Shown here: one piece after another, positions 1-6,193 of the stretch
Layout: the number at the start of each line of letters is the position of its first letter
Numbering within the stretch: position 1 is the stretch's first letter
Source of the DNA: an uncultured Dorea sp.
GTDB lineage: Bacteria; Bacillota; Clostridia; Lachnospirales; Lachnospiraceae
NCBI GenBank assembly: GCA_948844705.1
Contig: CAQNVT010000247.1
Location: 1-7,713 of the forward strand
Length of the DNA stretch: 7,713 bases
Reading direction: 5' to 3'
The notes under the pieces: model-generated
Told to the model about the DNA's origin: nothing
The model's database searches: none
The model's input: only the letters and a program-made list of their open reading frames with translations
Position numbers and translations under genes: made by a program

Positions 1-444
1 GAGGTAGATATCCAGATCGACGAGAAGGATATCCGTATCGATGTTATGCGCGCGTCAGGAAACGGCGGGCAGTGCGTCAATACGACCGACTCGGCAGTGC
101 GCCTGACCCATTATCCGACAGGGATCGTTATCTACAGCCAGACAGAGAAATCACAGCTTCAGAATAAGGATAAGGCATTCGCGCTCCTGCGCGCCAAGCT
201 CTATGATCTGGAATGCCAGAAGCGTCACGACGCGGAGTCAGAGGCCAGAAAAAGCCAGATCGGTACCGGAGACAGATCCGAGAAGATCCGTACCTATAAC
301 TTCCCCCAGGGCCGTGTTACGGACCACCGTATCGGGCTTACCCTGTATAAGCTTGACAAGATCATGAACGGGGACATTCAGGAGATCATTGATGCATGTA
401 TTGCGGCCGATCAGGCGGCGAAGCTTGCGAATATGAATGAGTAA
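1..444 (+). CDS. prfA: Peptide chain release factor 1, C-terminal part (5' truncated by window)
   Basis: Cytosolic class I release factor that recognises UAA/UAG stop codons in the ribosomal A site and triggers peptidyl-tRNA hydrolysis. The reading frame is open from base 1, and 147 codons before the stop are present, roughly the last 40% of a normal RF1 of about 355-360 residues. The catalytic GGQ motif is at window codons 22-24 within [17 protein letters not shown]; its Gln is the usual target of PrmC methylation. RF1 rather than RF2 is indicated by the later block [16 protein letters not shown] and by the C-terminal tail; the stop-codon-reading PxT loop lies upstream, outside the window. 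The residue after GGQ is Cys, where most bacteria have His; I recall this as common in clostridial RF1, so it is not a defect. The gene is followed by a terminator-like hairpin at 479-513. Family assignment is near certain. Confidence 0.96.
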   Translation, partial: EVDIQIDEKDIRIDVMRASGNGGQCVNTTDSAVRLTHYPTGIVIYSQTEKSQLQNKDKAFALLRAKLYDLECQKRHDAESEARKSQIGTGDRSEKIRTYNFPQGRVTDHRIGLTLYKLDKIMNGDIQEIIDACIAADQAAKLANMNE

Positions 445-478
445 TATTTTAGCTCCGACAGGAAAGGAAATAAAAGGC

Positions 479-513
479 ATAAGGCCGCAGGGAACATTCC
501 CGTGGCCTTATTT
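479..513 (+). terminator. Probable rho-independent terminator of prfA
   Basis: Perfect outer arms ATAAGGCC (479-486) and GGCCTTAT (504-511) enclose a second pair GGGA (490-493) / TCCC (498-501). A G-U and a C-G pair can form between them with one bulged A, and the loop is four bases. The 3' arm runs into TTATTT, a short and imperfect U-tract, and an A-rich stretch precedes the hairpin. It lies 35 bases after the prfA stop codon. The U-tract is modest, so read-through into the ABC transporter gene is possible; no clear promoter is visible between the hairpin and that gene. Confidence 0.72.
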
Positions 514-534
514 CAACGAGAAAAATTACGAAAG

Positions 535-540
535 CGGGGA
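535..540 (+). promoter_or_regulatory. Ribosome binding site that decides the ABC transporter start at 548
   Basis: CGGGGA lies 7 bases before the ATG at 548. The alternative in-frame ATG at 437, which overlaps the end of prfA, has no convincing Shine-Dalgarno sequence before it, and its extra 37 residues would come from the terminator hairpin. Confidence 0.65.
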
Positions 541-547
541 AAAATAC

Positions 548-2287
548 ATGAAGGAGAAATTAAAAAAGCTGTTTGCCTATTACACGCCGTATAAGTTCCT
601 GTTTTACAGCGATATGTTCTTTGCGGTAATAGGCGCTGTTATTACACTGGTCATTCCGTTGGTGATCCGTTACATCACGAATGAGGTGGTCTATTTCGAG
701 GCAGAGTATGCAAGAAGATCGGTTCTTATATTTGGGGCTGTTTTGGTAGGACTGGTTATTATAGAGATATTCTGCAATTTTTACATAGCATACTATGGAC
801 ATATTATGGGTGCGAAGATGGAAGCGGATATGCGGAGAGATATTTTCGGGCACTATCAGAAGCTGACCTTTGCCTTCTATGACAACCAGAAGGTGGGCCA
901 TCTTTTGTCCCGTATCACAAGCGACCTTTTTGATATCAGCGAGCTTCTGCACCACGGGCCGGAGGACCTGGTGATCTCTATTATTAAGATTACAGGCTCC
1001 TTTATCATCCTTCTTATGGTAAATGTAAGGCTTGCCCTTGTAGCTTTTGCCTTTATTCCGGTGATGGCATTGTTTGCATTTTATTATAACGGCAAGATGA
1101 AGATTGCATTTAAGAGAAACCGGGAGAAGATCGCGGATATCAACAGCCAGATCGAGGACAGCCTGGCGGGAATCCGTGTGGTCAAGTCCTTTGCCAATGA
1201 AAAGGAAGAGCTGAAAAAATTTAAAGCAGGAAATGATAACTTCGTGGCGGCAAAGAAGATCAGCTATAAATATATGGGTATCTATAATTCCGGACTCGGC
1301 GCCATGACAACGCTGGTTACGGTGGGAGTGCTGGTGTTCGGCGTTCTTATGATGCTGGACGGTACGGTGGAGCTTTCGGATCTCATTACGTTTATTCTTT
1401 ATATTACAAATTTTACCGACCCGGTAAAGAAGCTGGTGACCTTTACCGAGCAGTTCCAGAACGGATACTCAGGCTTTGAGCGGTTTCTTGAGATCCTTTC
1501 CATCGCGCCGGATATCGCGGACAAGCCGGACGCGGTGCCGGTGGAGCATGTGAAGGGCGACATTGAGTTCCGGAATGTGTCTTTCCGGTATGAGGATCAG
1601 ACGGAGGCGGTGCTTCACGGGATCAATCTGAAGGTGAATGCAGGGGAATATATCGCCCTCGTAGGTCCTTCCGGTGTGGGAAAGACGACGCTCTGCAGCC
1701 TGATTCCCAGATTTTATGAGGTGTCGGAGGGCGCGATCTATATTGACGGAACCGATATACGGGATATGAAGCTGAACGATCTGCGCAATCATATCGGTAT
1801 CGTACAGCAGGATGTGTACTTGTTTGCCGGGACGATCATGGATAACATCCGCTACGGACGTCCGGAGGCGACGGATGAGGAGGTAATAAGGGCTGCAAAA
1901 TCGGCCAATGCCCATGAATTCATCATGAGCTTTCCGGAGGGATACCATACGGATATCGGGCAGCGGGGCGTGAAGCTTTCCGGAGGGCAGAAGCAGCGGC
2001 TTTCCATCGCGAGAGTTTTCCTTAAGAATCCGCCGATCCTTATTTTTGACGAGGCGACCTCGGCTCTTGATAATGAGAGTGAGAAGGTGGTGCAGAAATC
2101 GCTTGAAAATCTTGCGAAGGACCGGACGACCTTCGTGATCGCCCACAGGCTGACTACGATCCGTAACGCGGGCAAGATACTGGTGCTTACGGAAAACGGC
2201 ATTGCAGAGCAGGGAAGCCATAAGGAGCTGATGGCGAAAAATGGGATTTATGAATCGCTTTATAATATGAATTTTGAGACATCATAA
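548..2287 (+). CDS. ABC exporter half-transporter (fused membrane and ATPase domains)
   Basis: ATP-driven exporter of the MsbA/LmrA-like (type IV) group; it should dimerise in the cytoplasmic membrane, and its substrate cannot be read from sequence. With the start at 548 it has 579 residues, the usual size. The N-terminal membrane domain (about residues 15-300) has six hydrophobic segments near 19-41, 58-82, 142-160, 162-180, 249-270 and 274-290. The C-terminal ATPase is complete: A-loop Tyr348, Walker A GPSGVGKTT (373-381), Q-loop Gln421, signature LSGGQ (477-481), Walker B ILIFD with Asp501 and catalytic Glu502, D-loop SALD and H-loop His533. No substrate-specific extra domain is visible and no partner half-transporter lies next to it, so a homodimer is likely. 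A start at 437 (616 residues) is possible but would translate the terminator hairpin into RPQGTFPWPYF, so I reject it. The downstream gene has its own promoter, so a functional link to it is not implied. Confidence 0.93.
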   Translation: MKEKLKKLFAYYTPYKFLFYSDMFFAVIGAVITLVIPLVIRYITNEVVYFEAEYARRSVLIFGAVLVGLVIIEIFCNFYIAYYGHIMGAKMEADMRRDIFGHYQKLTFAFYDNQKVGHLLSRITSDLFDISELLHHGPEDLVISIIKITGSFIILLMVNVRLALVAFAFIPVMALFAFYYNGKMKIAFKRNREKIADINSQIEDSLAGIRVVKSFANEKEELKKFKAGNDNFVAAKKISYKYMGIYNSGLGAMTTLVTVGVLVFGVLMMLDGTVELSDLITFILYITNFTDPVKKLVTFTEQFQNGYSGFERFLEILSIAPDIADKPDAVPVEHVKGDIEFRNVSFRYEDQTEAVLHGINLKVNAGEYIALVGPSGVGKTTLCSLIPRFYEVSEGAIYIDGTDIRDMKLNDLRNHIGIVQQDVYLFAGTIMDNIRYGRPEATDEEVIRAAKSANAHEFIMSFPEGYHTDIGQRGVKLSGGQKQRLSIARVFLKNPPILIFDEATSALDNESEKVVQKSLENLAKDRTTFVIAHRLTTIRNAGKILVLTENGIAEQGSHKELMAKNGIYESLYNMNFETS

Positions 2288-2293
2288 GAATTA

Positions 2294-2323
2294 TTGTAAG
2301 ATTAAGGGAAAATGTGGTATACT
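2294..2323 (+). promoter_or_regulatory. Sigma-A type promoter with extended -10
   Basis: The -10 box TATACT (2318-2323) is preceded by TGG (2315-2317), a TGn extended -10. A -35 candidate TTGTAA (2294-2299) lies 18 bases upstream. Transcription would start near 2330, inside the palindrome CACATGTG (2328-2335), giving a short leader of about 35 bases before the start at 2365. This is the only strong promoter visible in the window and it may drive the whole run of genes to the right edge. Confidence 0.66.
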
Positions 2324-2364
2324 AAAACACATGTGATACGAAAAAAGACGACAGAAGGGAAATC

Positions 2365-3267
2365 ATGGAAGAGATAGTATTTAAAAGAGCAGAATTAGAA
2401 GATAAAGAGATCATATCAGGATATTTTAATCATCATACGAGCAGAAGCTGTGAAAGGACATTTGTCAATGTGTTTTTATGGTCCAGGCAGTATCCCGTAA
2501 AATGGGCGGTGATCGAGGATGCCCTGGTATTTAAAAGCGAGGATGAGAAGCATGTGTCCTTTGCATTTCCGGCAGGGGAGGACGAGAATATAAGGAAGGC
2601 GATGGAGGTCATGGAGGCCTACAGCAGGGAAAAGGGATATCCTTTCAGCATGTACAATGTGACGCCGGATAATTTCGAAAAGCTTGAGGAGTGGTTCCCG
2701 GGTAGATTCCGGATCGAATATATACGGGACGACGCGGATTATGTATACGAGTCGGAGAAGCTGGCCGCTCTTTCCGGCAAGAAACTTCACGGCAAGCGGA
2801 ACCATGTGAATAAATTTAAGACGGTCTATGAGAACCGCTGGAGCTATGAGCCGATCTCGAAGGATAATGTGGAGGAATGCTTTCAGATGGCGCTTAAATG
2901 GCGCAACGACAACGGATGCGACGAGGATCTGGAAAAAAATGCGGAGATGTGCGTGACGCTGAATTCGCTCCGGCTGTTTGAGGAGCTCGGGCTTAAGGGC
3001 GGAATCCTCCGTGTGGATGGTGAGATCGTAGCGTTTACCATAGGGGAGCCGGTCTGTTCGGATACCTTTGTCGTTCATATCGAAAAAGCATATGCGGAGG
3101 TGCCCGGCGCTTATAATATGATCAACCAGCAGTTTGTGGAGCATGAATGCATGGAGTATAAGTATGTGAACCGGGAGGAGGATACCGGAGCGGAAGGATT
3201 AAGGCAGGCAAAGCTTTCCTACCGGCCGGTATTCCTGGTAGAGAAGGGGACCGTGACAGAAAAGTAG
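2365..3267 (+). CDS. DUF2156 protein (phosphatidylglycerol lysyltransferase C-domain-like, soluble)
   Basis: A 300-residue protein that resembles the catalytic C-terminal domain of MprF-type aminoacyl-phosphatidylglycerol synthases (DUF2156, a doubled GNAT-like fold). The MprF domain moves an amino acid from aminoacyl-tRNA to a lipid head group. What I see: no signal peptide or membrane segment, a basic block KLHGKRNHVNKF (140-151), a hydrophobic core GGILRVDGEIVAFTIGE (212-228), and the family-like tail YVNREEDTGAEGL (267-279) followed by QAKLSYRP (281-288). The N-terminal membrane flippase of MprF is absent, so lipid modification is not established; stand-alone DUF2156 proteins are common in clostridia and mostly have no known substrate. 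The start is supported by AGAAGGG at 2353-2359, and a promoter lies directly upstream. A general aminoacyl- or acyltransferase role is the alternative. Family membership is fairly sure, function is not. Confidence 0.82.
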   Translation: MEEIVFKRAELEDKEIISGYFNHHTSRSCERTFVNVFLWSRQYPVKWAVIEDALVFKSEDEKHVSFAFPAGEDENIRKAMEVMEAYSREKGYPFSMYNVTPDNFEKLEEWFPGRFRIEYIRDDADYVYESEKLAALSGKKLHGKRNHVNKFKTVYENRWSYEPISKDNVEECFQMALKWRNDNGCDEDLEKNAEMCVTLNSLRLFEELGLKGGILRVDGEIVAFTIGEPVCSDTFVVHIEKAYAEVPGAYNMINQQFVEHECMEYKYVNREEDTGAEGLRQAKLSYRPVFLVEKGTVTEK

Positions 3268-3274
3268 ATGACAT

Positions 3275-3301
3275 GTAACTGTGAAGGTACTGAACAGTTA
3301 C
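3275..3301. repeat. 27-bp palindromic repeat, copy 1
   Basis: Perfect 8-base arms GTAACTGT (3275-3282) and ACAGTTAC (3294-3301) surround the centre GAAGGTACTGA; one more T-A pair is possible outside (3274/3302). It begins 7 bases after the DUF2156 stop and ends 24 bases before the aminotransferase start. Copy 2 at 4513-4539 matches in 25 of 27 positions in the same orientation, and identity stops exactly at both ends of the palindrome. No U-tract follows on the + strand, so it is not a good terminator. Confidence 0.85.
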
Positions 3302-3325
3302 AACATAAAAAAGGAGAGATGACAG

Positions 3326-4516
3326 ATGATAGCAGAAAAGATGAAAAACATGGTGGCAAACAGCTCTGCGATCCGTGCGATGTTTGAGGAGGGCAACCGG
3401 CTTGCGGGTATTTACGGGGCGGAAAATGTATATGACTTCAGCCTGGGCAATCCGAATGTGGCGGCGCCGGAGGCGGTAAAGCAGGCGATCCGGGAGCTTC
3501 TTGACGAGGAGGATCCGGTGGTCCTTCACGGCTATACCAACAGCAACTGCGGCTATGCGGACGTAAGAGAGACCGTGGCGGCATCCTTGAATGAGCGCTT
3601 CGGCACACATTTTGAAGGGAAAAATATCGTGATGACCGTAGGCGCGGCAGGCGGCCTGAATGTCATCCTTAAGTCTCTTATTAATCCGGGGGACGAGGTG
3701 ATCGTGTTTGCCCCGTATTTCGGAGAGTACCGCTCTTATACGAACAACTATGACGGAGTGCTTGTGGAGATTTCTCCGAATACGGAAAATTTCCAGCCGA
3801 AGCTTGACGAATTCGAGCAGAAGATCACTCCGAAGACAAAGGCGGTTATCGTAAATACGCCAAATAATCCGACGGGTGTCGTATATTCCGAGGAGACGAT
3901 AAGGAGACTTGCGGCCATTATGGATGCAAAGCAGAAGGAATACGGAACCGAGATATTCCTTATCTCCGACGAGCCGTACCGGGAGCTTGTCTACGACGGA
4001 GCAAAGGTTCCCTATCTTACAAAATATTATGCGAATACGGTTGTCGGCTACTCCTTCAGCAAATCCCTTTCTCTTCCGGGAGAGCGGATCGGATATCTGG
4101 TCATTCCGGACGAGGTGTCTGACAGCGAAGAGCTTCTTGCGGCGGCAAATGTGGCAACGCGTATCTTAGGCTTTGTGAATGCCCCGACGCTGCAGCAGAA
4201 GCTCGTGGCAAAGTGTATCCGTGAAAAGACGGATATTTCCTTCTATGACCGCAACAGGGAGACGTTGTATAACGGGCTCAGGGAATGCGGTTTTGAATGC
4301 ATCAAGCCGGAGGGGGCTTTTTATCTCTTTGTAAAATCTCCTGCTGCAGACGAGAAGGAGTTTTGCGCGGCGGCGAAAAAGTATAATATCCTGATCGTGC
4401 CGGGAAGCTCCTTCGGATGCCCGGGCTACGTAAGGCTTGCTTATTGTGTTTCTTACGGGACGATCGTAAATTCACTGCCGAAGTTTAAGGAGCTGTCAAA
4501 AGAATATTTTTCGTAA
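3326..4516 (+). CDS. Class I PLP-dependent aminotransferase (AspB/AspC-like)
   Basis: Cytosolic fold-type I transaminase moving an amino group between an amino acid and a 2-oxo acid, probably with glutamate/2-oxoglutarate as one pair; the other substrate is uncertain. At 396 residues it has the usual length. Visible active-site elements: substrate-side FSLGNPN (38-44), NTPNNPTG (177-184) with PLP-contacting Asn181, SDEPY (214-218) with Asp215 and Tyr218, Schiff-base Lys246 in SFSKSLSLPGERIGY, and Arg370 in YVRLAY, the equivalent of the carboxylate-binding arginine. All key residues are present, so the enzyme should be active. AAGGAGAG at 3311-3318 supports the start. The gene is bracketed by two copies of a 27-bp palindrome, and its stop codon TAA (4514-4516) lies inside the second copy. 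The next gene is another fold-type I aminotransferase (HisC type), only distantly related to it. Aspartate, alanine or aromatic aminotransferase are all possible. Confidence 0.92.
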   Translation: MIAEKMKNMVANSSAIRAMFEEGNRLAGIYGAENVYDFSLGNPNVAAPEAVKQAIRELLDEEDPVVLHGYTNSNCGYADVRETVAASLNERFGTHFEGKNIVMTVGAAGGLNVILKSLINPGDEVIVFAPYFGEYRSYTNNYDGVLVEISPNTENFQPKLDEFEQKITPKTKAVIVNTPNNPTGVVYSEETIRRLAAIMDAKQKEYGTEIFLISDEPYRELVYDGAKVPYLTKYYANTVVGYSFSKSLSLPGERIGYLVIPDEVSDSEELLAAANVATRILGFVNAPTLQQKLVAKCIREKTDISFYDRNRETLYNGLRECGFECIKPEGAFYLFVKSPAADEKEFCAAAKKYNILIVPGSSFGCPGYVRLAYCVSYGTIVNSLPKFKELSKEYFS

Positions 4517-4539
4517 CCGTGAAGGTATTGAACAGTTAC
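4513..4539. repeat. 27-bp palindromic repeat, copy 2 (overlaps stop codon)
   Basis: Arms GTAACCGT (4513-4520) and ACAGTTAC (4532-4539) surround the centre GAAGGTATTGA. It differs from copy 1 at positions 6 (T to C) and 16 (C to T). The first change gives a C-A mismatch on the + strand but a tolerated G-U pair if the element is read as minus-strand RNA. Bases 2-4 of the repeat are the TAA stop of the aminotransferase gene. TATTTTT follows (4540-4546), so a weak terminator effect is possible, though the stem is short and AT-rich. It ends 34 bases before hisC. Confidence 0.85.
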
Positions 4540-4573
4540 TATTTTTCATAAATACATAACAGAGGATAACAGC

Positions 4574-5638
4574 ATGAGAGAATTTGAAAAAAATATCCGT
4601 AAGGTAGAGCCTTATGTTCCGGGCGAGCAGCCTCAGCAGAAGGTAATAAAGCTAAATACGAATGAAAACCCGTACCCGCCGGCGCCGGGGGTGCGTGCGG
4701 CGCTTGCATCCATGGATACCGACAGGCTCCGCCTGTATCCGGATCCCTCGTCGGAGATTCTCGTCCGTGAGCTGGCAGAATTTTACAAGGTAGCTCCGTC
4801 CCAGGTGTTTGTGGGTGTAGGCTCCGACGATGTGCTGTCTATGTGTTTCCTTACCTTTTTTAATTCGGAAAAGCCGATTTTCTTTCCGGATGTAACCTAT
4901 TCCTTTTATAAGGTATGGGCAGACCTTTACCGGATCCCTTATGAGTGTCAGGCACTTGACGGGGATTTCCGGATCGTGAAGGAGGATTATTATAAGGAAA
5001 ACGGCGGTGTCATTTTCCCGAATCCCAATGCACCGACAGCCCTTTATGAAGAGCTGGTGGTGGTGGAGGATATTATTTCCCATAACCGGGACGTGATCGT
5101 GATCGTGGATGAGGCGTATATTGATTTTGCGGGGCGGTCGGCTCTTGAGCTGATCGATAAATATGACAATCTGATCGTAGTGCAGACCTTCTCTAAGGCG
5201 CGCTCCATGGCAGGCATGCGGATCGGTTATGCCATCGGTAATCCGGCGCTTATAAAATATCTGAATGATGCCAAGTATTCCTTTAATTCCTATACGATGA
5301 ATCAGACGGCGCTTATCTGCGGTGCGGAGGCGGTGAAGGATAAGGCATATTTTGAAGAGAGGATCCGTAAGATTATAGAGACGAGAGAATGGGCGAAGGG
5401 AGAGCTTAGGAAGCTTGGCTTTTCATTTACTGATTCCCGGGCGAATTTTATCTTTGCCACGCATCCGGAGTACGATGCAGGAGAGCTTTTTGAGGCAATG
5501 AAGAAGGAAGGGATCTATGTGCGCTTCTGGGGGAGCAGACGGATCGAACAGTATATGCGGATCACCGTCGGCACAAGAGAAGAGATGGAGGCCATGTTTG
5601 CATTTTTAAGAAAATATATGAAGAAGGCTGAAAAATAA
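4574..5638 (+). CDS. hisC: Histidinol-phosphate aminotransferase family protein
   Basis: Fold-type I PLP enzyme that in histidine synthesis converts imidazole acetol phosphate to histidinol phosphate using glutamate; homologues also transaminate aromatic 2-oxo acids. The length of 354 residues is normal for HisC. Family marks: LNTNENPYPP (27-36), VDEAYIDF with Asp179 and Tyr182, TFSKARSMAGMRIGY with Schiff-base Lys208 and phosphate-binding Arg216, and YMRITVGT with Arg329 near the C-terminus. The loop that is usually NPNNPTG reads NPNAPTA (150-156): Ala153 stands where the PLP-contacting Asn normally is, and Ala156 replaces Gly. AGAGGA at 4561-4566 supports the start. No other his genes are visible, while a DAHP synthase lies further down the same gene run, so an aromatic aminotransferase role is a real alternative. 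Its stop codon is overlapped by the ribosome binding site of the next gene, which suggests a shared transcript. Confidence 0.9.
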   Translation: MREFEKNIRKVEPYVPGEQPQQKVIKLNTNENPYPPAPGVRAALASMDTDRLRLYPDPSSEILVRELAEFYKVAPSQVFVGVGSDDVLSMCFLTFFNSEKPIFFPDVTYSFYKVWADLYRIPYECQALDGDFRIVKEDYYKENGGVIFPNPNAPTALYEELVVVEDIISHNRDVIVIVDEAYIDFAGRSALELIDKYDNLIVVQTFSKARSMAGMRIGYAIGNPALIKYLNDAKYSFNSYTMNQTALICGAEAVKDKAYFEERIRKIIETREWAKGELRKLGFSFTDSRANFIFATHPEYDAGELFEAMKKEGIYVRFWGSRRIEQYMRITVGTREEMEAMFAFLRKYMKKAEK

Positions 5639-5649
5639 AGGAGAGCTTT

Positions 5650-6162
5650 ATGACAGAAACATTAGTACAGGGAATTATTGACGCACTCGGAGGAAGCGTG
5701 GGAAAGGAAGTGATCGTATTTCTTATTTCCATGGTGCCGATCCTGGAACTTCGGGGCGCGCTTCTTGTTGCGGGGCCGCTTCTGGGAGTTCCGGTATCCA
5801 CGGCGATCCCCTTGAGCATTATCGGAAATATTATTCCGGTGCCATTTATCCTGCTTTTGATTACGCCGGTCTTTAAGTGGATGAAGGGGACGAGGCTGTT
5901 TAAGCCGATGGTGGATAAGCTGGAGGCAAAGGCGATGAGTAAAAGCGACCGGATTGAAAAATATGAATTCTGGGGTCTGGTGCTTTTTGTAGGGATTCCG
6001 CTTCCCGGAACCGGAGCGTGGACGGGGTCTCTGATCGCATCCCTTCTCGGGATCAAATTTAAGAAGGCATTTCCGGCGGTGATACTTGGAATCCTTATGG
6101 CAACTGTAATTATGTGGTTTATTTCCTATGTATTACTTGGCGGCGTGCAGGTAATAGGGTAA
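5650..6162 (+). CDS. COG2426 small integral membrane protein ('small multidrug export' family)
   Basis: A 170-residue, strongly hydrophobic protein expected in the cytoplasmic membrane. It matches the Sm_multidrug_ex family (COG2426), whose name implies drug export but whose function is, as far as I know, not well demonstrated. Hydrophobic segments lie near residues 21-45, 49-75, 107-133 and 141-165. Two conserved-looking motifs are PILELRGA (30-37), placing charged Glu33 and Arg35 in or near the membrane, and IPLPGTGAWTG (116-126), resembling a re-entrant loop. A charged linker (about 77-106) separates the two halves, and both halves have a hairpin pattern, so an internal duplication is conceivable. 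The ribosome binding site AAAGGAGAG (5637-5645) overlaps the hisC stop and the gap is only 11 bases, so co-expression with hisC is likely. The substrate is unknown. Confidence 0.87.
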   Translation: MTETLVQGIIDALGGSVGKEVIVFLISMVPILELRGALLVAGPLLGVPVSTAIPLSIIGNIIPVPFILLLITPVFKWMKGTRLFKPMVDKLEAKAMSKSDRIEKYEFWGLVLFVGIPLPGTGAWTGSLIASLLGIKFKKAFPAVILGILMATVIMWFISYVLLGGVQVIG

Positions 6163-6193
6163 AATATAAGAAAAACGGACAGGAGAGAAGAAG

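Noticed and set aside
1469..2221. Long open frame of 250 codons on the minus strand inside the ABC transporter gene
   Set aside because: It lies wholly opposite the well-supported ATPase domain, has no recognisable motif or ribosome binding site, and is explained by codon use of the + strand gene.
2476..3144. Minus-strand open frame of 222 codons opposite the DUF2156 gene
   Set aside because: Composition is low in acidic residues and rich in His, Arg and Leu, typical of an antisense shadow, and there is no homology I recognise.
3275..3325. T-box or other riboswitch leader before the aminotransferase
   Set aside because: The gap is only 58 bases, far too short for a T-box, and no T-box core sequence or aptamer is visible.
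3122..3610. Minus-strand frame of 162 codons crossing repeat copy 1
   Set aside because: It spans two real + strand genes and the gap between them, and no start signal or family motif is visible.
4540..4573. Possible separate promoter for hisC after repeat copy 2
   Set aside because: The stretch is AT-rich, but no -35/-10 pair with proper spacing is present between the repeat and the ribosome binding site.
3326..5638. Recent tandem duplication giving two adjacent aminotransferases
   Set aside because: The two proteins share the fold and general motifs only; they belong to different subfamilies (AspB-like and HisC) and show no recent similarity.
5562..6056. Minus-strand frame of 164 codons opposite the hisC end and the membrane protein gene
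   Set aside because: The + strand genes here are clear family members, and the antisense translation shows no domain.
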